From assembly GCF_027923545.1 (NCBI RefSeq), contig NZ_BROH01000010.1, positions 62,001-126,000 on the forward strand: DNA of 64,000 bases. The letters run 5' to 3'. Origin of the DNA: Sinisalibacter aestuarii (GTDB lineage Bacteria > Pseudomonadota > Alphaproteobacteria > Rhodobacterales > Rhodobacteraceae). How positions within the stretch are numbered: the first letter of the stretch is position 1; every line of letters starts with the position of its first letter. The notes beneath the pieces were generated by a model. It did not search any database, was not told where the DNA came from, and was given only the letters and a program-made list of their open reading frames with translations. A program made the position numbers and the translations under genes. Shown piece by piece: positions 47,161-55,884 of this stretch.

Positions 47161-47915
47161 GGAGCTTCTCGTTTACCTACGAATTGGCCAAGTTTTGAAA
47201 GGTTCTTCCAAGCGAGCGTTCCAATCCCGCCAGCGCCGTTTCGACGGATCGCGCGGTAGTCCTCGCGGCTTTTCTTGACGACTTGCGAAATCGAACGGTT
47301 CGAGGCCCCACCGACCCGCATCTTTACAAAGACCCGGGGCACATAAGTCAGTCTGATCCGTCCCAGCAAGATCCACCGCAGCATCGCATCGTAATCTGCG
47401 GCAATCCGGAAATCGGGGTCGTAGTTACCCCAGCGGTCGAATACCTCGCGCCTCAGATAAAGCGTAGGGTGAGGGGGCATCCAGCCGCGGCGGATTTTTC
47501 TGAGATCGAAAGGGCCCGCGCGCCATCGGCGAATGATCCTATTGGCGTCATCCCCCGACACATAGTCGAGGTCGCCGTAGACACCATCAACCATAGGATC
47601 CTCAAAAGCGCGGGCAACATCGGCAAGGATATCCGGAGCCGCAAAGGCGTCATCAGAATGCATGAGACCGATGATGTCACCGGTCGATCGGGAAATACCC
47701 CGGTTGATGGCATCGTAGATACCTCGATCGCGGGCATTTTCGAGATGAGTGTTGACCCTGGCTAGCCGCGAGACCACATCGAGCGTACCATCCGTCGATC
47801 CACCATCCTGAATGATGTGTTCGATTTCCACGCCCGCCTGTGCTTGGACAGACCTCATGGACGCCTCGATGGTCGAGACGCGATTGTAGACCGCTGTAAC
47901 GATGGAAATCTTCAC
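47157..47915 (-). CDS. Family 2 glycosyltransferase
   Basis: 252 aa from GTG 47915 (KISIVTAVYNRVSTIEASMRSV); an upstream GTG at 47954 would add 13 residues unlike the family. GT-A fold: nucleotide-binding SIVTAVYNR and QDGGSTDGT, the DxD-like SDD in MHSDDAFAAPD, and a downstream PHPTLYLRREVFDRWG acceptor region. Most similar in outline to WcaE/colanic-acid-type transferases; sugar specificity unknown. Confidence 0.88.
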   Translation of the reverse strand: MKISIVTAVYNRVSTIEASMRSVQAQAGVEIEHIIQDGGSTDGTLDVVSRLARVNTHLENARDRGIYDAINRGISRSTGDIIGLMHSDDAFAAPDILADVARAFEDPMVDGVYGDLDYVSGDDANRIIRRWRAGPFDLRKIRRGWMPPHPTLYLRREVFDRWGNYDPDFRIAADYDAMLRWILLGRIRLTYVPRVFVKMRVGGASNRSISQVVKKSREDYRAIRRNGAGGIGTLAWKNLSKLGQFVGKREAP

Positions 47916-48481
47916 GTCAGTCGCCTGCTTGTGGGGGCGTCGGACAGGACGCACCTAGATAACACGCCAACTGCCAACATGCTTTGTCGAAGTCAAACAC
48001 CTGATGCCTCGCATAAGAGCGGGTTTGTGACGCAGTATAGACTTGTGGCGGAGGGAAATTCAGCATTTTTCCCAACTACGTCTCAGACTTTGGCCTGAGG
48101 TCTTCGGAAGCACCTGCGAACGCGCGCAGCGGCACTCGACGTCCGTTTTTCCCATGCGACTTACTTGAAAGGTTCTCGCGCCTTGTTCACCAAAAACCGC
48201 CAAACACTTGTCTTCACAATATGCTTGGCGAATTTCCTTGTTTTCTTGGGAAGCAGACCCCGGAAATTATTAACTGGAAATCGCCTATCCGGGCCCGGCA
48301 TGCCAAACCGAAAAAGAAATGTTCAGATGAAACGAAGACGAAGTATCACATCAAATACTCCTCGCGCGAAACGGAAGCGATACCCCGACAAGACTGTCAT
48401 CGAGTTTCATGGCCCAATTTTCCACATAGTACGACGCTGAAATATGAACGCGGCGCTCCCAATTTTCAATTAGTCTCTAAC
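47916..48481. other. Intergenic region with no recognised gene
   Basis: About 560 bases of lower-GC sequence between two minus-strand genes. Short plus-strand frames (48165-48440, 48221-48532) have no recognisable motif, no RBS and no gene-like composition. I see no RNA gene or clear hairpin. Confidence 0.4.
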
Positions 48482-49246
48482 TCAATAGGAAAATGCCAGG
48501 AGACTGATCGAGTCCGCCCACACCTGACTTGATGTAATCCCCAAGAGCCAAGTCAGCCGGTAGCCTCCGGGCACGGTCCGAAGCAACTTTCCGTTCGCGG
48601 AAATTTTCTTCCGAAGCCGGTGCATGTGAACTGCTACAACATTGGTGCCGGGATCAGCGCGGCAGCCAAATACTTCACGCTCGAGTGTCTGACGTGACAC
48701 TGCCTGCGGATGTTTTTTTGCCAGGCAAACCAACATGTCGAGCTCTCGTTTGCTGAGTTGGACCCGACGTCCCTCCTTCAGCACCACCTTCTCTTCCGGC
48801 CAAACCTCGAGGCCATGCACTTCGATTGTGGATTCCTTGTCACGTTTGGTATGGGCAAGCCTCCAAAGGCGTTGAATTTTCGCATGGATTTCAGCACTGG
48901 GGCAATCCGAAGAGACAAAATTGTCGGCTCCTTGCACAAAAGCTTCCATGCGAATTTGTGGATCATTCCTGCGACCGTGGACGATGATTGGAATATGAGG
49001 CGATGCTTTCCGGAATTCCTGGAGTATACGCACTTCATGTTCCAGCGCATTCCAGCCCATCATCACAAACATCGAACATCCGGAAAACCGAAGCGGATTC
49101 TCCATATCGGCCGCACTCACAAATACCGGCACCACCTGACCCAGGTCTTGCACCGTATTGAGATAGTGTTCTGCCTCGACCTTTGTTGAAGAGTCTACGC
49201 CATAGACAACGACCGGGCTCACTTCCCGGCGCGAAAATGCACCCAT
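48482..49246 (-). CDS. Winged-helix regulator with degenerate receiver domain
   Basis: 254 aa from ATG 49246 with GGGGTGA upstream; the frame stays open to 49372, so a longer start is possible. The N-terminal part has a receiver-like layout, but the beta-3 phospho-acceptor position is MFVMMGWN with no aspartate, and the beta-5 lysine is replaced (GADNFVSSDCPSAEI). The C-terminal OmpR/PhoB winged helix is intact (VQLSKRELDMLVCLAKKHPQAVSRQTLEREVFG...VVAVHMHRLRKKI). So it probably acts without classical phosphorylation. It is divergent from the RTX peroxidase gene, its most likely target. Confidence 0.8.
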   Translation of the reverse strand: MGAFSRREVSPVVVYGVDSSTKVEAEHYLNTVQDLGQVVPVFVSAADMENPLRFSGCSMFVMMGWNALEHEVRILQEFRKASPHIPIIVHGRRNDPQIRMEAFVQGADNFVSSDCPSAEIHAKIQRLWRLAHTKRDKESTIEVHGLEVWPEEKVVLKEGRRVQLSKRELDMLVCLAKKHPQAVSRQTLEREVFGCRADPGTNVVAVHMHRLRKKISANGKLLRTVPGGYRLTWLLGITSSQVWADSISLLAFSY

Positions 49247-49823
49247 CACTTCACCCCCCCCAGGGCTTTCAGTAACTTCTAACCCGGCGGCATGGCCGAG
49301 CAAACAAATGAAATAATCCGTATATACCGCACAAATTTCGGTAGGTTTCCATCTTAGGCACGGAGGTTCCACCCGTCAATTGTGAAGTTCCCGGCAGGAT
49401 CACAGGAGCTCCGGCCGTGCCCATCTCCGCCCATCGAAGGTCCTACCCTTCGTAAAACCTATATTAAACAAGTTGTTACCGAGAGCATTCGCGCGAATCA
49501 AAACGTTACCCCACCTGGCGTTCACAGTTCGGAAACATCTTGTTTCTTACGTGTCTGTGCGCGCGCGAGTTGCATCCTCAGCATCATCGAGATCGTAGAA
49601 AAAGCCCGGTGATTATAGGTGGTTGGCCGCAAATACACCTTGTGGCCTTTATAGCCTGAAACCGGGGAAGTCCGGACGATCGGGTCCGAGATTACAGAAA
49701 TCTTAATTTAGGCCCTTAGTCCAAGGCATGTAACTTTTGAACAGGCGAAAGTCCTAATTTTTCAGAATCCACATGTCGATGGTTGTTGGGGAACGACCGG
49801 GTGGAGCGCAAGGGGATACTATT
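49247..49823. other. Divergent region between regulator and RTX peroxidase
   Basis: 577 bases, low GC, no supportable gene. It holds the perfect 12-bp palindrome ATTCGCGCGAAT (49487-49498), a candidate operator, and the RBS AAGGGG (49810-49815) of the peroxidase. Confidence 0.45.
49487..49498. promoter_or_regulatory. Palindrome ATTCGCGCGAAT
   Basis: Perfect 12-bp palindrome midway between the divergent regulator and peroxidase starts; candidate regulator site. Confidence 0.35.
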
Positions 49824-52800
49824 ATGACCGCAAATCTTACAATCAATGACCTGCTTTTCATGTTCGATCAGGTGAACGCCGGGGACACTCCGGCGCCCGG
49901 CGCCGACCCGCTGGCCCCGATTGGCATCAGGACGATCGACGGCTCGAACAATAACATCTCTGGCCTGCCGCTTGTGGATCAGTTCGGCAATATCGTGGAC
50001 CCCTCGACGTTCGGGATGGTCGACCACGCCTTTGTGAACTGGTCGGATTCAACGAGCCCGCTCGCCTACGCCTCGACCGGTCCCATCGTGACCGACGGGT
50101 CAGAACGCCTGATCAGCAACTTGGTCGTCGACATGACCAATAACAACCCGGCCACCGACACTGCGCCGCTTCTCACGCAGGGCGACCGCTCAGTCGACCG
50201 GCTCCCGGAAAACAGCCTTTTCACATTCTTCGGTCAGTTCTTCGACCATGGGTTGGACTTCATCAGCCGTGGCGGCGACTCGCTCACGATCCCGACGCCG
50301 GACATGCCCGGTCCCGGGGTGATTCCGCTTAACCGCGGCGAAGTTGACGCGAACGGAAACACAATCAACCACACCGCGCCGTTCGTCGAACAGAGTCAGA
50401 CTTATGGGTCCAAGGCGACGACGACGTTCTACCTCATGGAATACGACATGAACGGCGAGGCGACTGGCGAGCTCGTGCATGGCGTCGACGGAGGCATGGG
50501 GACTTGGGCGGACATCAAAGCGAATGCTTTGAAGTGGGCCCAGGCTCAAGCGACGGCAGCAGGCGTTACCCTTCCGACGGAGATGCTGACCGACGCCCAT
50601 GTGCTCGACGTCCCTGATTGGACGATGTGGGATGTGGCGACTGGACAATTCCTGCCGGGCGCTGGCACCGGGCAGGCATTCCTTGCCGACATTGCGCATT
50701 TCGCGAATCCGGATGGCGGCAAGATCGCTGATGGTGACAACGTCATTAACACTATTCCGCCAGCTGCGAACGAATACGACAATGAACTCCTCGACGCGCA
50801 CTACGTTTCCGGCGACCCGCGGGTCAATGAGAATGCTGCGCTCACGGCGATCCACCAGGCGTTCCACGGCGAACACACCCGCATCCTTCACATGATCGAA
50901 GACTGGATTTCCCAGCAGAACCAGCTCGATCCGACGTTCGCGGCGCAGTGGACCGGGGAGATGAAATTCCAAGCGACGAAGCTCGCCAACGAGATGCAAT
51001 ATCAGCATCTCGTGTTCGAGGAATTCGGTCGCCGGATGAGTCCGAACATCGATGCGTTCGCGCAATACGACATCAACATCAATCCGAACATCACGGAAGA
51101 ATTCTCGCAGGCCGTCTATCGCCTTGGGCATTCGCAGCTCACTGATACCGTGAAGACGATGAACACGACCGGCGACGTTGTAGACCTGACTCTCGTGAAC
51201 GCGTTTCTGAACCCCGAGATGTTCAACCAGTTCGGCGCCGGCGACTTCCTGAAAGGTGGCCAGTTCGAACAGGGCGCGCGGATCGACGAATTTGTCACCG
51301 ATGCACTGCGGAACTTCCTGGTCGGTCTGCCACTCGACCTCGCCGCGATCAACATCGCCCGTGGCCGTGAGGTAGGGTTGCCGTCGCTGAACCAGCTGCG
51401 CGCTGATCTTTTCGCGCAGACTGGCGGTGAGGCGAGCCTGCGTCCCTATGAGAGTTGGGCTGATTTCGGTGGCAATCTTCTGAACGAGGGGTCGCTGGTC
51501 AACTTCATTGCTGCATACGGCACGCACGCAACCCTCGACACGGCTCGTGCAAGTGGAAACACCACGGCGATGCGCTCAGCCGCCCAAGATCTCATCGACA
51601 ACGATGCGGCCTTCATGAATGAAGATGCTGCCACCTCCGGTGTCGACAATATCGATCTCTGGATCGGCGGCCTGGCCGAAAAGAAAGTCCCGCTCGGACT
51701 ACTTGGCTCGACGTTTGACTTCGTTTTCGCTCAGCAGATGATCGCGCTCCAGAATGGCGACCGGTTCTACTACCTTGCGCGGATCGGTGGCAACCTACTC
51801 GCCGAGATTGAAGGTCAAACCCTTGCCGACCTGATGATGCGCAGCGGCGATGCTGTTCATCTGAATGGGGACGTGTTCGGCACACCAGATGATCTGGTGG
51901 AGATGGGCGCGACCGCCGCAGTTGATCTTCTGAAAACGCCTACACAAGCCAATTGGTACTATTCGGAGATTCTGGCCGGCACGCATTCTGACAACGTCAT
52001 CGAAGGCGGTGCTGGCAACGACATGATCTACGGCGAAGGTGGCAATGACACGCTCTTCGGCGGAGAGAACGACGACCACGTCTATGGTGGCGCCGGCAAC
52101 GACATTATCTGGGGCGACGCCGGCTTCGATAAGCTGCGCGGCGACGCCGGCGACGACGAGATCCACGGTGGCGCTGACGACGACATCATCAATGGCAACT
52201 CGGGCAATGATGTGTTGTTCGGCGATGCTGGCTTCGACGAGATCTTCGCCGGACCCGGCGATGACATCGTGCATGGCGGTGCCCAGGACGACGGGCTGCT
52301 TGGCCAAGAGGGTGATGACATCCTCTACGGCGATGCCGGCGACGACGGCCTCGACGGCGGCGACGGCGACGACATCCTGTTCGGCGGCTTCGGGGTCGAC
52401 CGGCTCCAGGGCTTCGCGGGCGACGACATGTTGTTCGGCGGTGCCGGCGCGGACTCGTTCGACGGCGGCGTTGGCGGCTACGATATCGCCAACTACGAGG
52501 ACTGGCTTGCTGATGCCGACCCGGGGATCATGACCGGCGTTCGCCTTACCATCAACATGCTGAATCCGGCGCTTTCGACCGGTGAAGCGTTGGGGGACAC
52601 CTTCCTCGATATCGAAGAGCTCCGCGGTACGATCTGGGACGACATCATCGTCGGTGACGATATCGGCCTCATTCTCAACGGCAATGCCGGCAACGACCGG
52701 ATCACCGGTGGTCTCGGTATCGACACCTTTATCGGCGGCGAAGGCGATGACCGGCTGATTGGTGACGGCCTTGGCCAGGACATCGCGCTGTTCCGAGGGT

Positions 52801-54728
52801 CCATTGACGACTTTACGTTTGGTTCCGGTTTGCCTGGTCAAACCACCGTCACTGACACTGCAGGAACGGAAGGTACCGATACTCTCACCGGTATCGAATG
52901 GGCGATGTTCGATGACGCGCTACTTGATATCAGTACTGGTGAGTTCGCGCCGCTCGTTAATCTTCCGAACACGGTTGAGAGGGTGCAGAACGGCACAACC
53001 ATCATCGGCGAGCTTCAGCTAGATACGAACTTCGTCGACGGCACACCCGTGCCGGGTGTTGGCACCGTTGTGGGTGATCTCGATATCATTGACTCCGACG
53101 GTCCGAACGGTGCTGTTACGCTTGGACTTCTTGGCCCGGATGCCGCGCTCTTCGATATCGTTCCTGGCGGTGCCGGGAGCAGCGGGAACCAGCTGATCTT
53201 CATCGGTGGCGGCGTTGGAAGCTTCATCAACTATGAGGCGAAACAGTTCTACAACGTGACCGTGACCGCTGCCGACGCTTCTGGCGGATCGGAGTTCAAC
53301 CTCAAGATCGTTGTCGACGACGTTAACGACAACGCGCCGGTGATGGTCGGGGCCAGCCGTGTGAACGTCACCGAAGTGACCTCACCGGTTGCGGCGATCT
53401 ACTATGCCAACTCGACCGACTTGGATACCACGGGCGAAGAAATCACATACACGCTGGGAGGTGTCGACGCCGGGGCGTTCAATCTTTCGGCAAACGGCGA
53501 GCTTCATTTCGCAGATGTTCCATTGTTTGGTGCTCCGGTCGATACCGGCGGCGACAACGTCTATGACGTGACGATCACGGCGTCGGACGGCGTCAACTCG
53601 TCGGAAGCCAAGAACGTCGCAATCCATGTGACCGATACGGCGAACTTTGTTCTTGTGCCCGGCACGCCGGCAAGTGAAACACTGCTTGGGAGCTCCGCGG
53701 ACAATCATATCACCGGCGAGGGTGGAAATGATCGTCTGTTCGGTAAGGGCGGCGCCAACTGGCTTGAGGGCGGAATTGGCAACGACCGTCTGTTTGGCGG
53801 CGGTGCGAATGACATCCTCAGCGGTGGAGACAACAATGACTTCCTGAGAGGCGGCGGCGGCGCAGATTTCATCGATGGTGGAAACGGTATCGACAGGGCA
53901 TCCTGGAACGCCTCGTCGGAAGGCGTGACCGTCAACCTCGCGCTTGGTACCGGTGCCGGCGGCAGCGCCAGTGGGGACCTTATCACTAACGTCGAAGAGA
54001 TGGAGGGCTCGGACTTTGCTGACAATCTCACCGGTGATGATGGTGACAACTGGATCGCCGGCCGAGGCGGAGCCGACACACTCGCCGGGGGTCTCGGAAA
54101 TGACGTCATTTTCGGTAACGCAGGCAGCGACAACCTCCTGGGCGGGGACAATGATGACCTGCTGATCGGTGGCGCCGGAGCCGATACCCTCAATGGCGGT
54201 ACGGGCCAGGACCGGGCCGAATATGTTCAATCTGGTGCGGCCGTTCAGGTTGACCTCGGGTCGGGCGTAGGTACCGGTGGCGATGCTGCGGGCGATATTC
54301 TGATCAGCATTGAGAACGTCAACGGCTCCAACTTCGCAGACACATTGACTGGCGACGGCAACGCAAACATCCTTCGTGGTCGCTCGGGAGACGATGTGTT
54401 GAACGGTGGCGCAGGTGATGACGTGATCAACGGCGAAAACGGCGTGGACACGATCAACGGCGGTGCCGACGACGACGTGCTCTATGGCGGCAACGACGCA
54501 GACACGTTTGTATTCGATCCGAATTGGGGGAACGATACCATTGTCGACTTCGAGGACGGCGTTGATCTGCTCGACTTCAGCGCTTTCGCCGGGCTGGATT
54601 TCAGCGGCTTGACGGTTGTGCCATCCGGTAGCGAAACCACAATCTCTATCACCGGCGACCCCTTGAACACGATCCTGGTGCAAGGTGGTGCAACCATTGA
54701 CTCGTCCGACTTTATCTTCGCGATCTAG
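49824..54728 (+). CDS. Secreted animal-type haem peroxidase with RTX repeats (MopA-like)
   Basis: 1634 aa from ATG 49824 (MTANLTINDLLFMFDQ), RBS AAGGGG. Residues about 100-620 form an animal haem peroxidase: distal FFGQFFDH142GLDF, the GDPR333VNEN motif matching the catalytic Arg and ester-forming Glu of myeloperoxidase (Arg239, Glu242), and proximal YRLGH436S. Residues about 720-885 and 1275-1560 carry two blocks of GGxGxDxLx calcium-binding nonapeptides, with cadherin-like Ig domains between. There is no Sec signal; the C-terminus (DFSAFAGLDFSG...) looks like a type I secretion signal. The architecture matches Mn(II)-oxidising peroxidases (MopA) of Aurantimonas, Erythrobacter and Roseobacter AzwK-3b. 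No type I secretion genes lie nearby. Confidence 0.93.
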   Translation: MTANLTINDLLFMFDQVNAGDTPAPGADPLAPIGIRTIDGSNNNISGLPLVDQFGNIVDPSTFGMVDHAFVNWSDSTSPLAYASTGPIVTDGSERLISNLVVDMTNNNPATDTAPLLTQGDRSVDRLPENSLFTFFGQFFDHGLDFISRGGDSLTIPTPDMPGPGVIPLNRGEVDANGNTINHTAPFVEQSQTYGSKATTTFYLMEYDMNGEATGELVHGVDGGMGTWADIKANALKWAQAQATAAGVTLPTEMLTDAHVLDVPDWTMWDVATGQFLPGAGTGQAFLADIAHFANPDGGKIADGDNVINTIPPAANEYDNELLDAHYVSGDPRVNENAALTAIHQAFHGEHTRILHMIEDWISQQNQLDPTFAAQWTGEMKFQATKLANEMQYQHLVFEEFGRRMSPNIDAFAQYDININPNITEEFSQAVYRLGHSQLTDTVKTMNTTGDVVDLTLVNAFLNPEMFNQFGAGDFLKGGQFEQGARIDEFVTDALRNFLVGLPLDLAAINIARGREVGLPSLNQLRADLFAQTGGEASLRPYESWADFGGNLLNEGSLVNFIAAYGTHATLDTARASGNTTAMRSAAQDLIDNDAAFMNEDAATSGVDNIDLWIGGLAEKKVPLGLLGSTFDFVFAQQMIALQNGDRFYYLARIGGNLLAEIEGQTLADLMMRSGDAVHLNGDVFGTPDDLVEMGATAAVDLLKTPTQANWYYSEILAGTHSDNVIEGGAGNDMIYGEGGNDTLFGGENDDHVYGGAGNDIIWGDAGFDKLRGDAGDDEIHGGADDDIINGNSGNDVLFGDAGFDEIFAGPGDDIVHGGAQDDGLLGQEGDDILYGDAGDDGLDGGDGDDILFGGFGVDRLQGFAGDDMLFGGAGADSFDGGVGGYDIANYEDWLADADPGIMTGVRLTINMLNPALSTGEALGDTFLDIEELRGTIWDDIIVGDDIGLILNGNAGNDRITGGLGIDTFIGGEGDDRLIGDGLGQDIALFRGSIDDFTFGSGLPGQTTVTDTAGTEGTDTLTGIEWAMFDDALLDISTGEFAPLVNLPNTVERVQNGTTIIGELQLDTNFVDGTPVPGVGTVVGDLDIIDSDGPNGAVTLGLLGPDAALFDIVPGGAGSSGNQLIFIGGGVGSFINYEAKQFYNVTVTAADASGGSEFNLKIVVDDVNDNAPVMVGASRVNVTEVTSPVAAIYYANSTDLDTTGEEITYTLGGVDAGAFNLSANGELHFADVPLFGAPVDTGGDNVYDVTITASDGVNSSEAKNVAIHVTDTANFVLVPGTPASETLLGSSADNHITGEGGNDRLFGKGGANWLEGGIGNDRLFGGGANDILSGGDNNDFLRGGGGADFIDGGNGIDRASWNASSEGVTVNLALGTGAGGSASGDLITNVEEMEGSDFADNLTGDDGDNWIAGRGGADTLAGGLGNDVIFGNAGSDNLLGGDNDDLLIGGAGADTLNGGTGQDRAEYVQSGAAVQVDLGSGVGTGGDAAGDILISIENVNGSNFADTLTGDGNANILRGRSGDDVLNGGAGDDVINGENGVDTINGGADDDVLYGGNDADTFVFDPNWGNDTIVDFEDGVDLLDFSAFAGLDFSGLTVVPSGSETTISITGDPLNTILVQGGATIDSSDFIFAI

Positions 54729-54795
54729 GAAGACTTTTTGACATCGGCGAATACATAGGTCGATTTGTGATTCGGACGGATTTGCGAAAAAAAGG

Positions 54796-54821
54796 AACCC
54801 GGGGGCCGTTGCCTCCGGGTT
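54796..54821 (+). terminator. Terminator-like hairpin after the peroxidase
   Basis: AACCCGG (54796-54802) pairs with CCGGGTT (54815-54821), loop of 12, about 70 bases after the stop. Only a short T-run follows, so strength is uncertain. Confidence 0.5.
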
Positions 54822-54877
54822 TCAACATTGAAGAATTCATGCGATCTGTGACCTGCTCCCCTAGGAGTCCGCCTTTT

Positions 54878-55625
54878 TCAGTTAGCTCTGTGCAGGTTTT
54901 GGTCTTCCTTGGACCGGTTAACGTATTCGTGCGGCGGCGGGCCAGCCAGGCTGGAATGAGGCCGGTGGTGATTGTAGTCGGCGCGCCATGCCGCAATCAT
55001 GCGGCAGGCATGGCGCAGAGAAGGGAACAGGTGTTCGTTCAAGCATTCCTCCCGCATCCGCCCGTTGAAGCTTTCGACCAAGCCGTTCTGCATTGGCTTG
55101 CCCGGCGCGATGTAGTGCCAGCCGACTTGGCAGTCTTCCTGCCATTTCAGCATCGCGTTCGAAGTCAGCTCCGTGCCATTGTCCGAGACCACATGCACGG
55201 GTAACCGCGCAACTCGGCGATCCGATCCAACTCACGAGTGACACGCGCACCGCCAATTGATGTGCCCACGACGGCGGCCAGACATTCCCGGCTGAAGTTA
55301 TCGATCACATTCAGCACCCGGAACCGCCGCCCGTCTTCCAGCGCGTCCGACATGAAGTCGAGCGACCATCTCTGGTTCGGCCTCTATGGGATCGCCATAG
55401 GCGTCCGCGTCCCGACTGCCCGCTTGCGTCCGCCCCGTTTACGAACGGTTAACCCTTCTTCGCGGTAGAGCCGGTACAGCTTCTTCCAGTTCACTTACCA
55501 TCCCTCGCGCTTCAGCAGGATGTGCAGACGCCGATAGCCAAACCGACACCGCTCGGCAGCCAGTTCTTTCATCCTTGTCCGCAGTTCCGTATCGGCAAGG
55601 CGCTTCGACGTTCACCGATACACGC
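54878..55625 (-). pseudogene. IS3-family orfB transposase, broken
   Basis: The DDE transposase can be pieced together across frames: FGYRRLHILLKREGW, a stop (about 55495), VNWKKLYRLYREEG, a stop (about 55387), RPNQRWSLDFMSDALEDGRRF (first Asp), a frameshift near 55200, [10 protein letters not shown] (second Asp), and [14 protein letters not shown] (Glu). At least two stops and one frameshift make it inactive. Confidence 0.88.
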
Positions 55626-55781
55626 GTCGGACGCTTCCATCCCGCCATACTTCGACCGCCACTTGTAGAAAGTCGCATCACTGATCCCGTGCTTGCGGCA
55701 CAACTCCTTCGCGCCAAGCCCAGCCTGGTGCTCTTTCAAAATCCCACTGATCTGTTCTTTGCTGAAGCGGCTTCTCTTCAT
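55626..55781 (-). pseudogene. IS3-family orfA transposase fragment
   Basis: From ATG 55781: MKRSRFSKEQISGILKEHQA...LCRKHGISDATFYKWRSKYGGMEASDA, the helix-turn-helix half of IS3 OrfA. The frame then leaves the family sequence, and the leucine-zipper half is deleted. Confidence 0.85.
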
Positions 55782-55884
55782 CGTCTGTCTCCTCAGTTGG
55801 AGAACAGGCTAACCCTAAATGCCGGGCTTCTCAGGGGAGCACGTCACAGGTGCTGGACCTCTCTCCGCCTAAGCTGATCAGAAT

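Larger units (their letters stand above)
54847..55848 (-). mobile_element. Decayed IS3-family insertion sequence
   Basis: 1002 bases bounded by imperfect inverted repeats: TGTGACCTGCTCCCCT at the left end and, on the minus strand, TGTGACGTGCTCCCCT from 55848. Inside, on the minus strand, are a truncated orfA and a frameshifted orfB. Intact relatives are about 1.2 kb. No target-site duplication is visible. It lies between the peroxidase and an acyltransferase gene. Confidence 0.88.

Noticed and set aside
48165-48532. Short plus-strand frames in the 47.9-48.5 kb gap
   Set aside because: No RBS, no motif, and composition unlike nearby genes.
51990-54500. Possible CRISPR or DNA tandem repeat
   Set aside because: The repetition is protein-level RTX nonapeptides inside one open frame; unit sequences vary at the DNA level and have no spacer pattern.
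50190-54683. Long minus-strand frames opposite the RTX peroxidase
   Set aside because: Val/Asp-rich mirror of the GGxGxD repeat codons; no independent signal.
54844-55851. Target-site duplication around the IS3 element
   Set aside because: Flanking triplets (ATC and GGT) do not match.
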